From Haloplanus sp. GDY1 (lineage in GTDB: Archaea > Halobacteriota > Halobacteria > Halobacteriales > Haloferacaceae), in NCBI RefSeq assembly GCF_023703775.1, contig NZ_CP098514.1, positions 1,116,001 through 1,180,000 on the forward strand: a DNA stretch of 64,000 nt, written 5' to 3'. The translations under genes were made by a program, and so were the position numbers. Under the pieces are notes generated by a model. That model ran no database searches, had not been told where the DNA came from, and worked only from the letters and a program-made list of their open reading frames with translations. Below, piece by piece: positions 1 to 7,829 of this stretch. Each line of letters opens with the position of its first letter. The stretch's first letter is position 1.

Positions 1-486
1 CGGTTCGACTCCGTCTCCGCCCGCCTCGGGCAGGCGATGATGTCGGTGCCCGCGGCGACGGCCTTCGAGTTCGGCCTCGGACGCGAGGCCCGCCGGTACA
101 CGGGGTCGGAGCGCAACGAGGACTGGGAGTTCGACGAGTCGGGCGATCCGGTCCCCGTGGGCAACGACCACGGCGGCATCCAGGGCGGCATCACGACCGG
201 CCAGCCCATCACGGGCGAGGTGACGTTGCACGCCCCGACCTCCATCCCCAAGACCCAGACGACGGTCGACTGGGAGACGGGCGAGGAGAAGGAGATTCAG
301 GTCGTCGGCCGGCACGACCCGGTGTTGCCGCCGCGGGGCGTCCCGGTCGTCGAGGCGATGCTCGCGCTGACGCTCGTCGACTTCATGCTGCTCGCGGGGC
401 GGATCACCCCCGACCGACTGGACGACAACCCGGGCGAATACGACACCGACTACCACCCCCGGAGCCCGGAGAACGTGGACCGGTAG
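1..486 (+). CDS. aroC: Chorismate synthase, C-terminal part (5' end outside window)
   Basis: The window opens inside this gene; the frame is open from base 1 and ends with TAG at 484-486. Chorismate synthase converts 5-enolpyruvylshikimate-3-phosphate to chorismate with reduced FMN, the last common step of aromatic amino acid synthesis. The visible 161 residues match the family's C-terminal half: a GQAMMSVPA-like helix, then NDHGGIQGGITTGQPI, the family's substrate/FMN-binding signature, and the RHDPVLPPRGVPVVEAM segment. The start and N-terminal half are not visible. The call rests on family motifs and is firm. Confidence 0.95.
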   Translation, partial: RFDSVSARLGQAMMSVPAATAFEFGLGREARRYTGSERNEDWEFDESGDPVPVGNDHGGIQGGITTGQPITGEVTLHAPTSIPKTQTTVDWETGEEKEIQVVGRHDPVLPPRGVPVVEAMLALTLVDFMLLAGRITPDRLDDNPGEYDTDYHPRSPENVDR

Positions 487-555
487 CCGCCGCCTTTCAC
501 GGCTGATAACGCGGGCGGAGTCTATATGTCGTACGTGTCCGTTCCCGTCACAGAG

Positions 556-1335
556 ATGGCCGCCGACGCGCCTCCGTCCAGCCTCCGTGACTTCTTCGCC
601 GACGTCGACGACCGTGAGGTGTCGCTCGTCACGGTCAACCGGACCCACCCGCAGCCGGTGCAGGACCTCATCGCCGACGCCTTCGCGACGCAGTCGGTCG
701 AACTGTCCGAGCGGTCGCTCCCGACCGACGCCGACGACCTGCTGGCGCTGCGTGAGGACGGGGACGTCACCGCCGTCTCGTCGCTGGATCGGGTGATGCG
801 GTCCTTCCTGCTCGTGAACGCCGACCAGTTCCGGACGAGCACCCGGGGGTTCGACGGCGACGTCCCCGCGGTGCTGACGAACATGGACGGGACGCTGTTC
901 GACCTCCGGGGGTATCCGGCGTCGAACAAGGAGAAACTCCTCCTGATCCTCGTCTCCCGCCACGTCGAGCGACTGGCCTACGAGGCGGGCGAGGGGACCC
1001 TCCGCTCGACGTTCCAGCGGCTCTCGCGACTCGAAGACGAGTACGGCACCCGGACGGTGTACGAGCGCCTTACCGGGCGGGCGCTCGACGTCCACGTCTA
1101 CGGCGTGCCGGACGAGCGGCCGACGTGGCTCGACGCGACGGTCCACGGCGGCACCAGCGACGAGTACCGCAACTCGTGGTGCGTGGCGTACCGGCCGCCG
1201 TCGGACTCGGGGGCGGAGTCGACGCCGGCGGCGCTGGTCGCCCACCAGAAGGAACCGAACCGCTGGAAGGGGTTCTGGACGTACGACGCCGAAAGGGTGG
1301 CCCGCATCGACGCCTACCTCGAACGGGCGTTCTGA
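556..1335 (+). CDS. DICT sensory domain protein
   Basis: A 259-residue soluble acidic protein that looks like a haloarchaeal DICT-domain protein, a putative sensory module named from its occurrence with diguanylate cyclases and two-component systems. The domain begins near the N-terminus (SLRDFFADVDDREVSLV) and covers most of the chain; no DNA-binding or kinase domain is visible. An ATG at 526 gives ten more residues, but a TATA-like TCTATAT at 521-527 lies about 30 bp before the ATG at 556. That favours a leaderless transcript starting at 556. It is followed by a 305-bp gene-free stretch. The ligand is unknown. Confidence 0.7.
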   Translation: MAADAPPSSLRDFFADVDDREVSLVTVNRTHPQPVQDLIADAFATQSVELSERSLPTDADDLLALREDGDVTAVSSLDRVMRSFLLVNADQFRTSTRGFDGDVPAVLTNMDGTLFDLRGYPASNKEKLLLILVSRHVERLAYEAGEGTLRSTFQRLSRLEDEYGTRTVYERLTGRALDVHVYGVPDERPTWLDATVHGGTSDEYRNSWCVAYRPPSDSGAESTPAALVAHQKEPNRWKGFWTYDAERVARIDAYLERAF

Positions 1336-1640
1336 GCGCCGGACGCGGGGCCGTCCGGCCTGGCCCCCGTCGCGCCGCCGGCAGGGTGCGACGGGCGGAC
1401 GCCACCGACGGCGCATCAAATATAATATATTTGATATAATATCCGCTGGAGACGCCGGCGGAGCCACCCTCGGCGGCGGTGAAACGCCGTCGAGCGGTTT
1501 CCACCCCCGAACGTCGTCGGCCACGGTCCTCGAAACCGGCGATCTTACATCATTTTTGCTTGGTAACGTATAGCAAAGGCTTTAGTCGAACCGTGGTCAA
1601 CTTTCCCGGTAGTGGCCCCCCTGCGGGCCGTGATGTGAAT
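1336..1640. promoter_or_regulatory. Gene-free region upstream of porA with AT-rich palindrome
   Basis: A 305-bp stretch without a convincing gene. It holds an island of A/T in otherwise very GC-rich DNA. At 1415-1435 there is a perfect 21-bp palindrome: arm ATCAAATATA at 1415-1424, centre A at 1425, arm TATATTTGAT at 1426-1435. Further on, an inverted repeat TTTGCT (1555-1560) / AGCAAA (1572-1577) lies just before a TATA-like CTTTAG near 1580. These could be operators for the porAB operon or, for the first, a terminator or promoter element. Function is inferred only from symmetry and position. Confidence 0.55.
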
Positions 1641-3527
1641 ATGACTGACCACGAACTCATGTGGCGGATCGCTGGCGGGTCGGGCGACGGCATCGCGTCG
1701 ACCAGCCAGAACTTCGCCAAGGCCCTGATGCGAGCGGGGCTCCACGTCTTTACGCATCGACACTATCCGTCGCGGATTCGCGGCGGCCACACGTACACCG
1801 AGGTGCGTGCCAAGTCGGAACCGGTACAGTCCCGCGGCGACGGCTTCAACTGCCTCCTCGCGCTCGGGGACTCCTTCGCCCGCAACCCCCAGGAGGACGC
1901 CTACTACGGGGACGAGGAGATCAAGCCGCTGTCGGAGAACCTCGACGAACTCAACGAGGGGGGCGTCATCGTCTACGACACCGGCCTGCTCGACAGCGAG
2001 GACATCCCCGACTTCGAGCAGCGAGTCGAGGAGAACGACTGGCACGTCTACCCGATCAACCTTCGCGAGATCGCCCGGGACCACGGACGGGAGGTCATGC
2101 GGAACACCGCCGGCGTCGGGGCGACCGCCGCCCTCCTCGGCATCGACCTCGAGTATTTCGAGCAACTGATGGCCGAGTCGATGCCCGAGGACATCCTCGA
2201 ACCCAACAAGGAGATCCTCCACTACACCCACGACATGGTGGAAGAGGAGTTCGAGTTCACCCACGACCTCCGCGTTCCCGAGGGGAGTCACGACGAGGAA
2301 CAGGTGCTCCTGTCGGGCAGCGACTCCATCGCCTACGGCGCCCTCGACGAGGGCTGTCGGTTCATCGCGGGCTACCCGATGACGCCGTGGACCGAGGTGT
2401 TCACCATCATGTCCCAGGCGCTGCCGGAGGTCGGCGGCGTCTCCGAACAGGTCGAAGACGAGATCGCGGCCGCGGCGCTCGCGCTCGGCGCCTCCCACGC
2501 CGGCGTCAAGGCGATGTCCGGCTCCTCCGGCGGCGGGTTCGCGCTGATGTCCGAACCGCTCGGCCTCGCGGAGATGTCCGAGACGCCGGTCGTCCTCGTG
2601 GAGGCGATGCGCGCCGGTCCCTCGACCGGGCTACCGACCAAGCCCGAACAGGCCGACCTCGAACACGTCCTCTACACGAGCCAGGGTGACTCCAACCGGG
2701 TCGTGCTGGCGCCGGGGACGGTCTCCGAGGCCTACGAACAGTCACGGCTCGCCTTCCGAATCGCGTACGGGTACAACATCCCGGTCATCCTGCTCTACGA
2801 CCAGAAGCTCGGGGGCGAGCTGATGAACGTGCCCGCGAGCCACTTCGACCGCGAGCCCAACCCCGACCTGGGCGCCGTCACCACGGAGGAGGAGTTGGAG
2901 GACGCGCCCCACGGGCCGGGCGGGAAGTTCTACCGCTACCGCTACGACGCCGAGGACGGCGTCAGTCCGCGGTCCATCCCGGGACAGAAGGGCGGACACT
3001 TCCTCGTCACCGGCAACGAACACAATCAGGCCGGCCACATCGACGAGGACCCCACCAACCGCGTCACGCAGATGGAGCGCCGGATGTCGAAGGTCGAGGC
3101 CGTTCGCGAGTTCCTCGACGACAGGGACACCCAGACGTACATGGGTCCGGACGACGCCGAGTACGGCCTGATCACCTTCGGGAGCCAGCAGGGGACCGTC
3201 GAGGAGGCAGTCGCCCGCCTCAACGACGCCGGCCACTCGGTGCGCGGCATCGGCGTCAGCGACATGATGCCCTACCCCGAGGAGGAGATGACCGAGTTCC
3301 TGGAGAGCGTCGACGAGGCGCTGGTCGTCGAGATGAACGCCTCCGGGCAGTTCCGAGGGCTCACCCAGAAGGAACTCGGCCGCTTCGGCGACAAACTCTC
3401 CAGCCTCCTGAAGTACAACGGCGAACCGTTCGAACCCGCGGAGATCGTACAGGGCTTCGAAGCGAGCATCCAGGGGCAGGACGTCCCCGACCAGCAGACG
3501 ACCTACGTCCCGGCGGCAGGTGACTAA
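1641..3527 (+). CDS. porA: Pyruvate:ferredoxin oxidoreductase, alpha (gamma-alpha fused) subunit
   Basis: A 628-residue subunit of a 2-oxoacid:ferredoxin oxidoreductase, which decarboxylates a 2-oxoacid to acyl-CoA and reduces ferredoxin. The N-terminal third is the gamma-type domain (GGSGDGIASTSQNFAKAL); the rest is the alpha domain (GYPMTPWTEV, then SGSSGGGFALM and a C-terminal transketolase-like part). Haloarchaea have two such enzymes, for pyruvate and 2-oxoglutarate; the lengths of this subunit and its partner (312 aa) fit the pyruvate enzyme better. ATG 1641 is chosen because the family alignment starts there; upstream in-frame codons are not family-like. porB follows 2 bp downstream, so one operon. 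Confidence 0.88.
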   Translation: MTDHELMWRIAGGSGDGIASTSQNFAKALMRAGLHVFTHRHYPSRIRGGHTYTEVRAKSEPVQSRGDGFNCLLALGDSFARNPQEDAYYGDEEIKPLSENLDELNEGGVIVYDTGLLDSEDIPDFEQRVEENDWHVYPINLREIARDHGREVMRNTAGVGATAALLGIDLEYFEQLMAESMPEDILEPNKEILHYTHDMVEEEFEFTHDLRVPEGSHDEEQVLLSGSDSIAYGALDEGCRFIAGYPMTPWTEVFTIMSQALPEVGGVSEQVEDEIAAAALALGASHAGVKAMSGSSGGGFALMSEPLGLAEMSETPVVLVEAMRAGPSTGLPTKPEQADLEHVLYTSQGDSNRVVLAPGTVSEAYEQSRLAFRIAYGYNIPVILLYDQKLGGELMNVPASHFDREPNPDLGAVTTEEELEDAPHGPGGKFYRYRYDAEDGVSPRSIPGQKGGHFLVTGNEHNQAGHIDEDPTNRVTQMERRMSKVEAVREFLDDRDTQTYMGPDDAEYGLITFGSQQGTVEEAVARLNDAGHSVRGIGVSDMMPYPEEEMTEFLESVDEALVVEMNASGQFRGLTQKELGRFGDKLSSLLKYNGEPFEPAEIVQGFEASIQGQDVPDQQTTYVPAAGD

Positions 3528-3529
3528 CC

Positions 3530-4468
3530 ATGAGTGCATTCTCAGCCATCGGCGAAGAGCGCGAAATCGACCGCGAAGAGTTCACACCCACCCTCGAACC
3601 ACAGGCGACGTGGTGTCCGGGCTGTGGCGACTTCGGCGTGCTGAAGGCGCTGAAGCAGGCCATGCCCGAAGTCGGCCGCAACCCCGACGAGGTGTTGCTC
3701 GTCACCGGCATCGGCTGTTCGGGCAAGCTCAACAGTTACTTCGAGAGCTACGGCTACCACTCGATCCACGGGCGCTCGCTGCCCATCGCCCGGGCGGCGA
3801 AGCTCGCCAACCCCGAACTCGAAGTGATCGCGGCCGGGGGCGACGGCGACGGCTACGGGATCGGTGGCAACCACTTCATGCACACCGCCCGCGAGAACCA
3901 CGACATGACCTACATCGTCTTCGACAACGAGATCTTCGGCCTGACGAAGGGGCAGACCTCGCCCACGTCGCCGAAGGGCCACAAGTCGAAGACCCAGCCC
4001 CACGGCAGCGCCAAGGACCCCATCCGCCCGCTGTCGCTGGCGCTCACCTCCGGCGCGTCCTACGTCGCCCGGACGGCGGCGGTCAACCCCAACCAGGCGA
4101 AAGAGATCCTCGTCGAGGCGATGCAACACGACGGCTTCGCCCACGTGGACTTCCTCACCCAGTGTCCGACCTGGAACAAGGACGCCCGGCAGTACGTCCC
4201 CTACACGGACATCAACGACGCCGACGAGTACGACCACGATCCGACCGACCGGAGCGCGGCCCAGGAGATGGCCAGCGAGGCCGAGCAGTCGCTCTACGAG
4301 GGTGAGGTGCTCACCGGCCGGTTCTACGTCGACTCGGACCGGCCCTCCTACTCCGAGGAGAAGCAGGCCATCGGCGAGATGCCCGAGGACCCCCTCGCCG
4401 AGCGGTACTTCGACGACGACTACGAGTGGGAGCGGTCCCACGACCTGCTGCTCGACCGGCACAAGTAG
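3530..4468 (+). CDS. porB: Pyruvate:ferredoxin oxidoreductase, beta subunit
   Basis: A 312-residue beta subunit carrying thiamine diphosphate. The TPP signature is visible as GGDGDGYGIGGNHF followed about 25 residues later by DNEIFG. Cysteines in WCPGCGDFG, GIGCSG and TQCPTW are placed as ligands for the proximal [4Fe-4S] cluster of this family. It forms the active complex with PorA, encoded immediately upstream (stop 3527, start 3530). An Lrp-type regulator lies 83 bp downstream on the same strand. Substrate assignment to pyruvate rather than 2-oxoglutarate rests on subunit length and is probable, not proven. Confidence 0.88.
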   Translation: MSAFSAIGEEREIDREEFTPTLEPQATWCPGCGDFGVLKALKQAMPEVGRNPDEVLLVTGIGCSGKLNSYFESYGYHSIHGRSLPIARAAKLANPELEVIAAGGDGDGYGIGGNHFMHTARENHDMTYIVFDNEIFGLTKGQTSPTSPKGHKSKTQPHGSAKDPIRPLSLALTSGASYVARTAAVNPNQAKEILVEAMQHDGFAHVDFLTQCPTWNKDARQYVPYTDINDADEYDHDPTDRSAAQEMASEAEQSLYEGEVLTGRFYVDSDRPSYSEEKQAIGEMPEDPLAERYFDDDYEWERSHDLLLDRHK

Positions 4469-4518
4469 GGCTCCGGAACCCTCCGGATCCGATCCGCGAA
4501 CGCGTTTTCGTCTTCGCA

Positions 4519-4530
4519 ACATATTTTTTC
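4519..4530 (+). promoter_or_regulatory. TATA-type promoter of the Lrp regulator gene
   Basis: An AT-rich ATATTTTTT tract at 4521-4529 sits about 25 bp before ATG 4552. That is the expected distance for an archaeal TATA box and a leaderless transcript. It suggests the regulator is transcribed separately from porAB. Confidence 0.55.
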
Positions 4531-4551
4531 CGTGGACCGAAAGGGATCCTC

Positions 4552-4980
4552 ATGGGAACCACCGCTACGGAACGTCGCATTCTCTCCGTCCTCGAGGAGG
4601 ACGCACAGGCGTCCTACGGGGAGATAGCGGACCGTGCCGGCGTCTCGAAGCCGACGGTCCGAAAGTACATCCAGCAGATGGAGGAGGAGGGCGTCATCGT
4701 CGGCTACTCGGCCGAGGTCGATCCGAAGAAACTCTCGGGGCAGTCCATCGCCATCGTCGGCATCGAAGTCGAGAGCGAGCGCTACGTCGAGGTGACGCGC
4801 GCGCTGAAGGCGATGGAGGCCGTCGAGGCGCTGTACACCTCCTCCGGGGACCACATGCTGATGGCGGAGGTTCGGGCGCCGGACGGCGACGCTCTCGGGG
4901 ACGTGATCAGCGACGACATCCGCGACATCGAGGGCGTGACGGCGACGCATCCCTCCTTCCTGCAGGAACGACTGAAGTAA
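4552..4980 (+). CDS. lrpA1: Lrp/AsnC family transcriptional regulator
   Basis: A 142-residue Lrp/AsnC protein: N-terminal winged helix-turn-helix (residues about 5-55, with GEIADRAGVSKPTVRKYI) and a C-terminal RAM effector domain (about 65-140). Such proteins sense amino acids and bind DNA as octamers. Longer upstream starts exist, but ATG 4552 fits the family N-terminus and a TATA box 25 bp upstream. From memory, an Lrp gene called lrpA1 lies beside porAB in other haloarchaea, so the symbol is given by neighbourhood and is tentative. The stop codon abuts the right end of the transposon that follows. Confidence 0.85.
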   Translation: MGTTATERRILSVLEEDAQASYGEIADRAGVSKPTVRKYIQQMEEEGVIVGYSAEVDPKKLSGQSIAIVGIEVESERYVEVTRALKAMEAVEALYTSSGDHMLMAEVRAPDGDALGDVISDDIRDIEGVTATHPSFLQERLK

Positions 4981-4983
4981 ATT

Positions 4984-5006
4984 GCCTCGGGGTCAAGCCC
5001 CGAGGC
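4984..5006 (-). ncRNA. Right-end hairpin, probable omega-RNA scaffold tail
   Basis: A perfect 9-bp stem, GCCTCGGGG (4984-4992) with CCCCGAGGC (4998-5006), and a 5-nt loop. It lies 20 bp beyond the tnpB stop on the tnpB strand. In TnpB elements the 3' end of tnpB plus this hairpin forms the omega-RNA scaffold, and the flanking DNA supplies the guide. Here the guide would be antisense to the last codons of the Lrp gene. Transcription is not visible from sequence; the role is inferred from family knowledge. Confidence 0.6.
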
Positions 5007-5025
5007 TTTCGCGTGGACTCCCGTT

Positions 5026-6242
5026 CTATGCCTCACCCGAGGCAGGAGGGTTATACTCCCCACTCACGTTCAGCGTCCCGCGATTCAAGCGCACATCTAC
5101 GGGTGCGCCTCCGTCGTCTGCGTTTTGCCGACGGCGGAGATACTGCAATCCGACGTTTTTTGCCGCATTGTAGTCGGCGTGGTTCTTGTACCCGCACTGT
5201 CGACACTCGAACGACTCCCCGTTACGGTTATGATCGTGGGTGAATCCACACGTCGAACAACGCTTCGACGTATTCCGAGGGTCAACCTGCACGACTTCGA
5301 TACCGTGTTCTTCGGCCTTGTATTCGACGTACTCGGAGAGGCGTCGGAACGCCCAAACGTGTTGCCACGTCGCCCCGGGGATATTCTCCCGAATGTGGGT
5401 CAAGTCCTCAAACACAATGTGCGAACAGTCGTTCTCGACAGCGTCCTCGATAAGCTCGTTCGCCACCGTGTGCAGGTATATCTCGAACCTCCCGTCCTCT
5501 TTCTGCCCGACTGATTCGATGGTTTCGTGGGCGTAGCGAGACCCACACTGCTGGAGCGATGCACGGCGTTTCTCGTACTCTCGTCGCCAGTGGTTGAACT
5601 CGTCTGCCGACCAGAACCGCCCCGTCGAAGCAACGGCCAGGTTGTTCACGCCCAAATCCACACCAAGGACTGTTCTGTGCGTGGATTCGGATTCAGACGC
5701 TTCCTCGTCTGCTTCGACGTTCCGCATCGAGGCGTGCAAGTACCAGTCGCCGTCTCGGTACTGTAAGTGAGCCATCCGAAACTCGAAATCCTCGTCGGAG
5801 ACGTACTTGGTTGGCGGTGTCTCCGAGTCGTCGGGAAGGATGTAATCGCACTCAACACGCCCGTCTACTGTGGAGAGCGATACGCGGTCACGGTGGAACG
5901 TCGCACTTCGCTTGTCATAGACCGCGCTGTCCGCTGAGAAGTATGGTCGTGACGTGCGCTCTCCTCGTTGAGGCGCTCGACGCCGCTTTTGACGGCTTCG
6001 ACGGCACGCCTGATCCCTTTCTGGACGAGGTTGGCAGTAAGGTCGGTTTCGTCGCGGAGTTGGTCGTACAGAGCGCGTTCGGCTTTGGCTTTGGAGGTGA
6101 CGTGGTGTCCGTCGTCGCCGTGCCAACACCACTCGCTTGCGGTGTTGGCGCAGTGTTTGAACTGCTCGACAGTCTCACGGAGGAGCGAATCGACCCCTTC
6201 GGGTATGTCGAGTTTGATGACGGCGGTACGGCGGTATTCCAC
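5026..6242 (-). pseudogene. tnpB: tnpB (RNA-guided nuclease of IS200/IS605), frameshifted
   Basis: TnpB is an omega-RNA-guided DNA nuclease, ancestor of Cas12. The N-terminal part is read from GTG 6242 (EYRRTAVIKLDIPEG) to about 5963; the rest continues in another frame down to the TAG at 5026. Restoring one base near 5963-5966 would join VERLNE to GERTSRPYFSADS and give a normal chain of about 405 residues. The C-terminal catalytic part is intact: RuvC acidic residues in GVDLGVNN, VFEDLTH and NHADYNAAKN, and a four-Cys zinc ribbon (CSTC, CRQC). Function is probably lost unless recoding occurs or the downstream fragment is expressed. Confidence 0.85.
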
Positions 6243-6334
6243 TGTATTTTCACATATATGGTTGTGGTTTCTTATACAACGGGGAGTCGAGCAGCCACTG
6301 TAGTGTGAATTGCGTCATTGAGTGTCGGCTTCCT

Positions 6335-6355
6335 CCCCGACCTCAAGGGTCGGGG
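6335..6355 (-). repeat. Second hairpin upstream of tnpB
   Basis: A perfect 8-bp stem, CCCCGACC (6335-6342) with GGTCGGGG (6348-6355), loop TCAAG. The loop is the same as in the right-end hairpin, but the stem differs. It is either the left-end hairpin of this element or the omega-RNA tail of a second, deleted TnpB element. It lies about 85 bp before dinB. Confidence 0.5.
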
Positions 6356-6441
6356 CATCCGCCTCGTCCCGCCTGTGAATCCACGGCGACGGCACGCCCG
6401 ACGGGCGGAATCTTGAGGATGCTCCGCGACCGACGGTGACC

Positions 6442-7704
6442 ATGTCCGACGGGGGGACGCTTCCCAGCGTGACCGACGACGGCGAGCCCCGCATCGTCTG
6501 TCACGTCGATATCGACTGCTTCTACGCCTCCTGTGAGCGCCTGCGCGATCCGGCCCTGCGCGGCGAACCCGTCGTGGTGGGGATGGGCTACGAATCCGGC
6601 GAACCGCACGGCGCCGTCGCCACGGCGAGTTACGAGGCCCGGGAGTTCGGCGTCGAGAGCGCCCAACCCATCTCACAGGCGCTGGAACGGCTCCCGCGGA
6701 TGGCGACGGCCCGCGACGACCCCGACCTCGATACGGCTGCGGCGGGGTACTACCGCCCGGTCGACCTGGAGTACTACCGCGAGGTGGCCGCGGAGATCAA
6801 GGGTATCCTGCGGGAGTGTGCCGACCGGCTTCGGGAGGTGAGTGTCGACGAGGCGTACCTCGACGTGACCGAGCGGACCGCGTGGACCGTCGTCAACGGC
6901 CGACCGCTCGCCGAGGGGTACGCCCGCCACGTCAAGGAACGGATCGCCCGCGAGGTGGGCGTGCCCGCGAGCGTGGGCGTCGCGCCCAACATGAGCGCCG
7001 CGAAGGTGGCGAGCGACCACGACAAGCCGGACGGCCTCGTCGTCGTCGAACCCGGCGAAGTGCGGGACTTTTTCGCCCCGCTGCCCGTCTCGGCGGTCCA
7101 CGGCGTCGGCCCGGTGACGGCGCGGGAACTGGGCGAGATGGGCGTCGAGACGGCCGGCGACCTCGCGGCCGCCGACCCCACAACCATCGAGGAGCGGTTC
7201 GGGGAGCGCGGGGTGACGCTCCACGAGCGAGCGCGCGGGCACGACGACCGGGAAGTGACGCCGAAGGGGCGGCCAAAGAGCCTCTCCCGGGAGTCGGCGT
7301 TCACCGAGGCGACCGACGACGCCGACCGGCAACGCGAGACGGTGGCGGGGCTGGCGGCGGACGTGGCCGACCGGGCCGAGGGGAAGGGCGCACTCTACCG
7401 CACCATCGGCATCAAGGCGGTGACGCCGCCGTACGACGTGAACACGCGCGAGCGGTCGCTGCCGGGACCGGTGGCCGACCCGGACCTCGTGCGGGAGGTG
7501 GCGCTCGACCTCCTGGCGGAGTTCGCGGGCGAACCGGTCCGCAAGCTCGGGGTTCGGGTGTCGAACCTCCAGTTCGCGGCGGCCGAGCAGGCGAGCCTCG
7601 ACGGCTGGAACCGGGGCGAGGGCGCGGAGACGGCCGACCGCGAGGACGCCGACGACGCGTCGCCCGGACAGTCCTCGCTCGGGGACTTCGATCGGGGCGA
7701 GTGA
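6442..7704 (+). CDS. dinB: DNA polymerase IV (Y-family)
   Basis: A 420-residue Y-family translesion polymerase. Catalytic acidic residues are visible at Asp23 (CHVDIDCFYASC) and Asp136-Glu137 (SVDEAYLD); the helix-hairpin-helix thumb (AVHGVGPVTARELGEMG) and little-finger domain follow. After an acidic linker the chain ends in QSSLGDF, a PCNA-interacting PIP box (QxxLxxF). ATG 6442 is chosen over the GTG at 6436 because the family begins shortly after. The gene sits right behind the transposon remnant, whose hairpin lies in its upstream region; whether that affects expression is unknown. Confidence 0.95.
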   Translation: MSDGGTLPSVTDDGEPRIVCHVDIDCFYASCERLRDPALRGEPVVVGMGYESGEPHGAVATASYEAREFGVESAQPISQALERLPRMATARDDPDLDTAAAGYYRPVDLEYYREVAAEIKGILRECADRLREVSVDEAYLDVTERTAWTVVNGRPLAEGYARHVKERIAREVGVPASVGVAPNMSAAKVASDHDKPDGLVVVEPGEVRDFFAPLPVSAVHGVGPVTARELGEMGVETAGDLAAADPTTIEERFGERGVTLHERARGHDDREVTPKGRPKSLSRESAFTEATDDADRQRETVAGLAADVADRAEGKGALYRTIGIKAVTPPYDVNTRERSLPGPVADPDLVREVALDLLAEFAGEPVRKLGVRVSNLQFAAAEQASLDGWNRGEGAETADREDADDASPGQSSLGDFDRGE

Positions 7705-7829
7705 CCGTCGGTGCGCGTCCGATCGCAGTATGGCGTCCGATCGGACGCGGACGCGGGGTCGGTCGCCACGATGGCATCGGACGCCCGTCTGACGCGGAAC
7801 TATGGGGGACGGGACCCTCTCACGCACCG

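Larger units (their letters stand above)
4981..6355 (-). mobile_element. TnpB-only IS200/IS605-type (IS1341-like) element, decayed
   Basis: A region of clearly lower GC than its neighbours. It carries a tnpB gene on the minus strand, a hairpin beyond the tnpB stop (4984-5006) and another hairpin upstream of tnpB (6335-6355), both with loop TCAAG on the plus strand. No tnpA (Y1 transposase) is present, as in IS1341-type elements mobilised in trans. Such elements have no terminal inverted repeats or target duplications but end near subterminal hairpins. The right end appears to abut the stop codon of the Lrp gene. The left boundary is uncertain: it may be between 6250 and 6310, or at the second hairpin. 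Confidence 0.75.
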
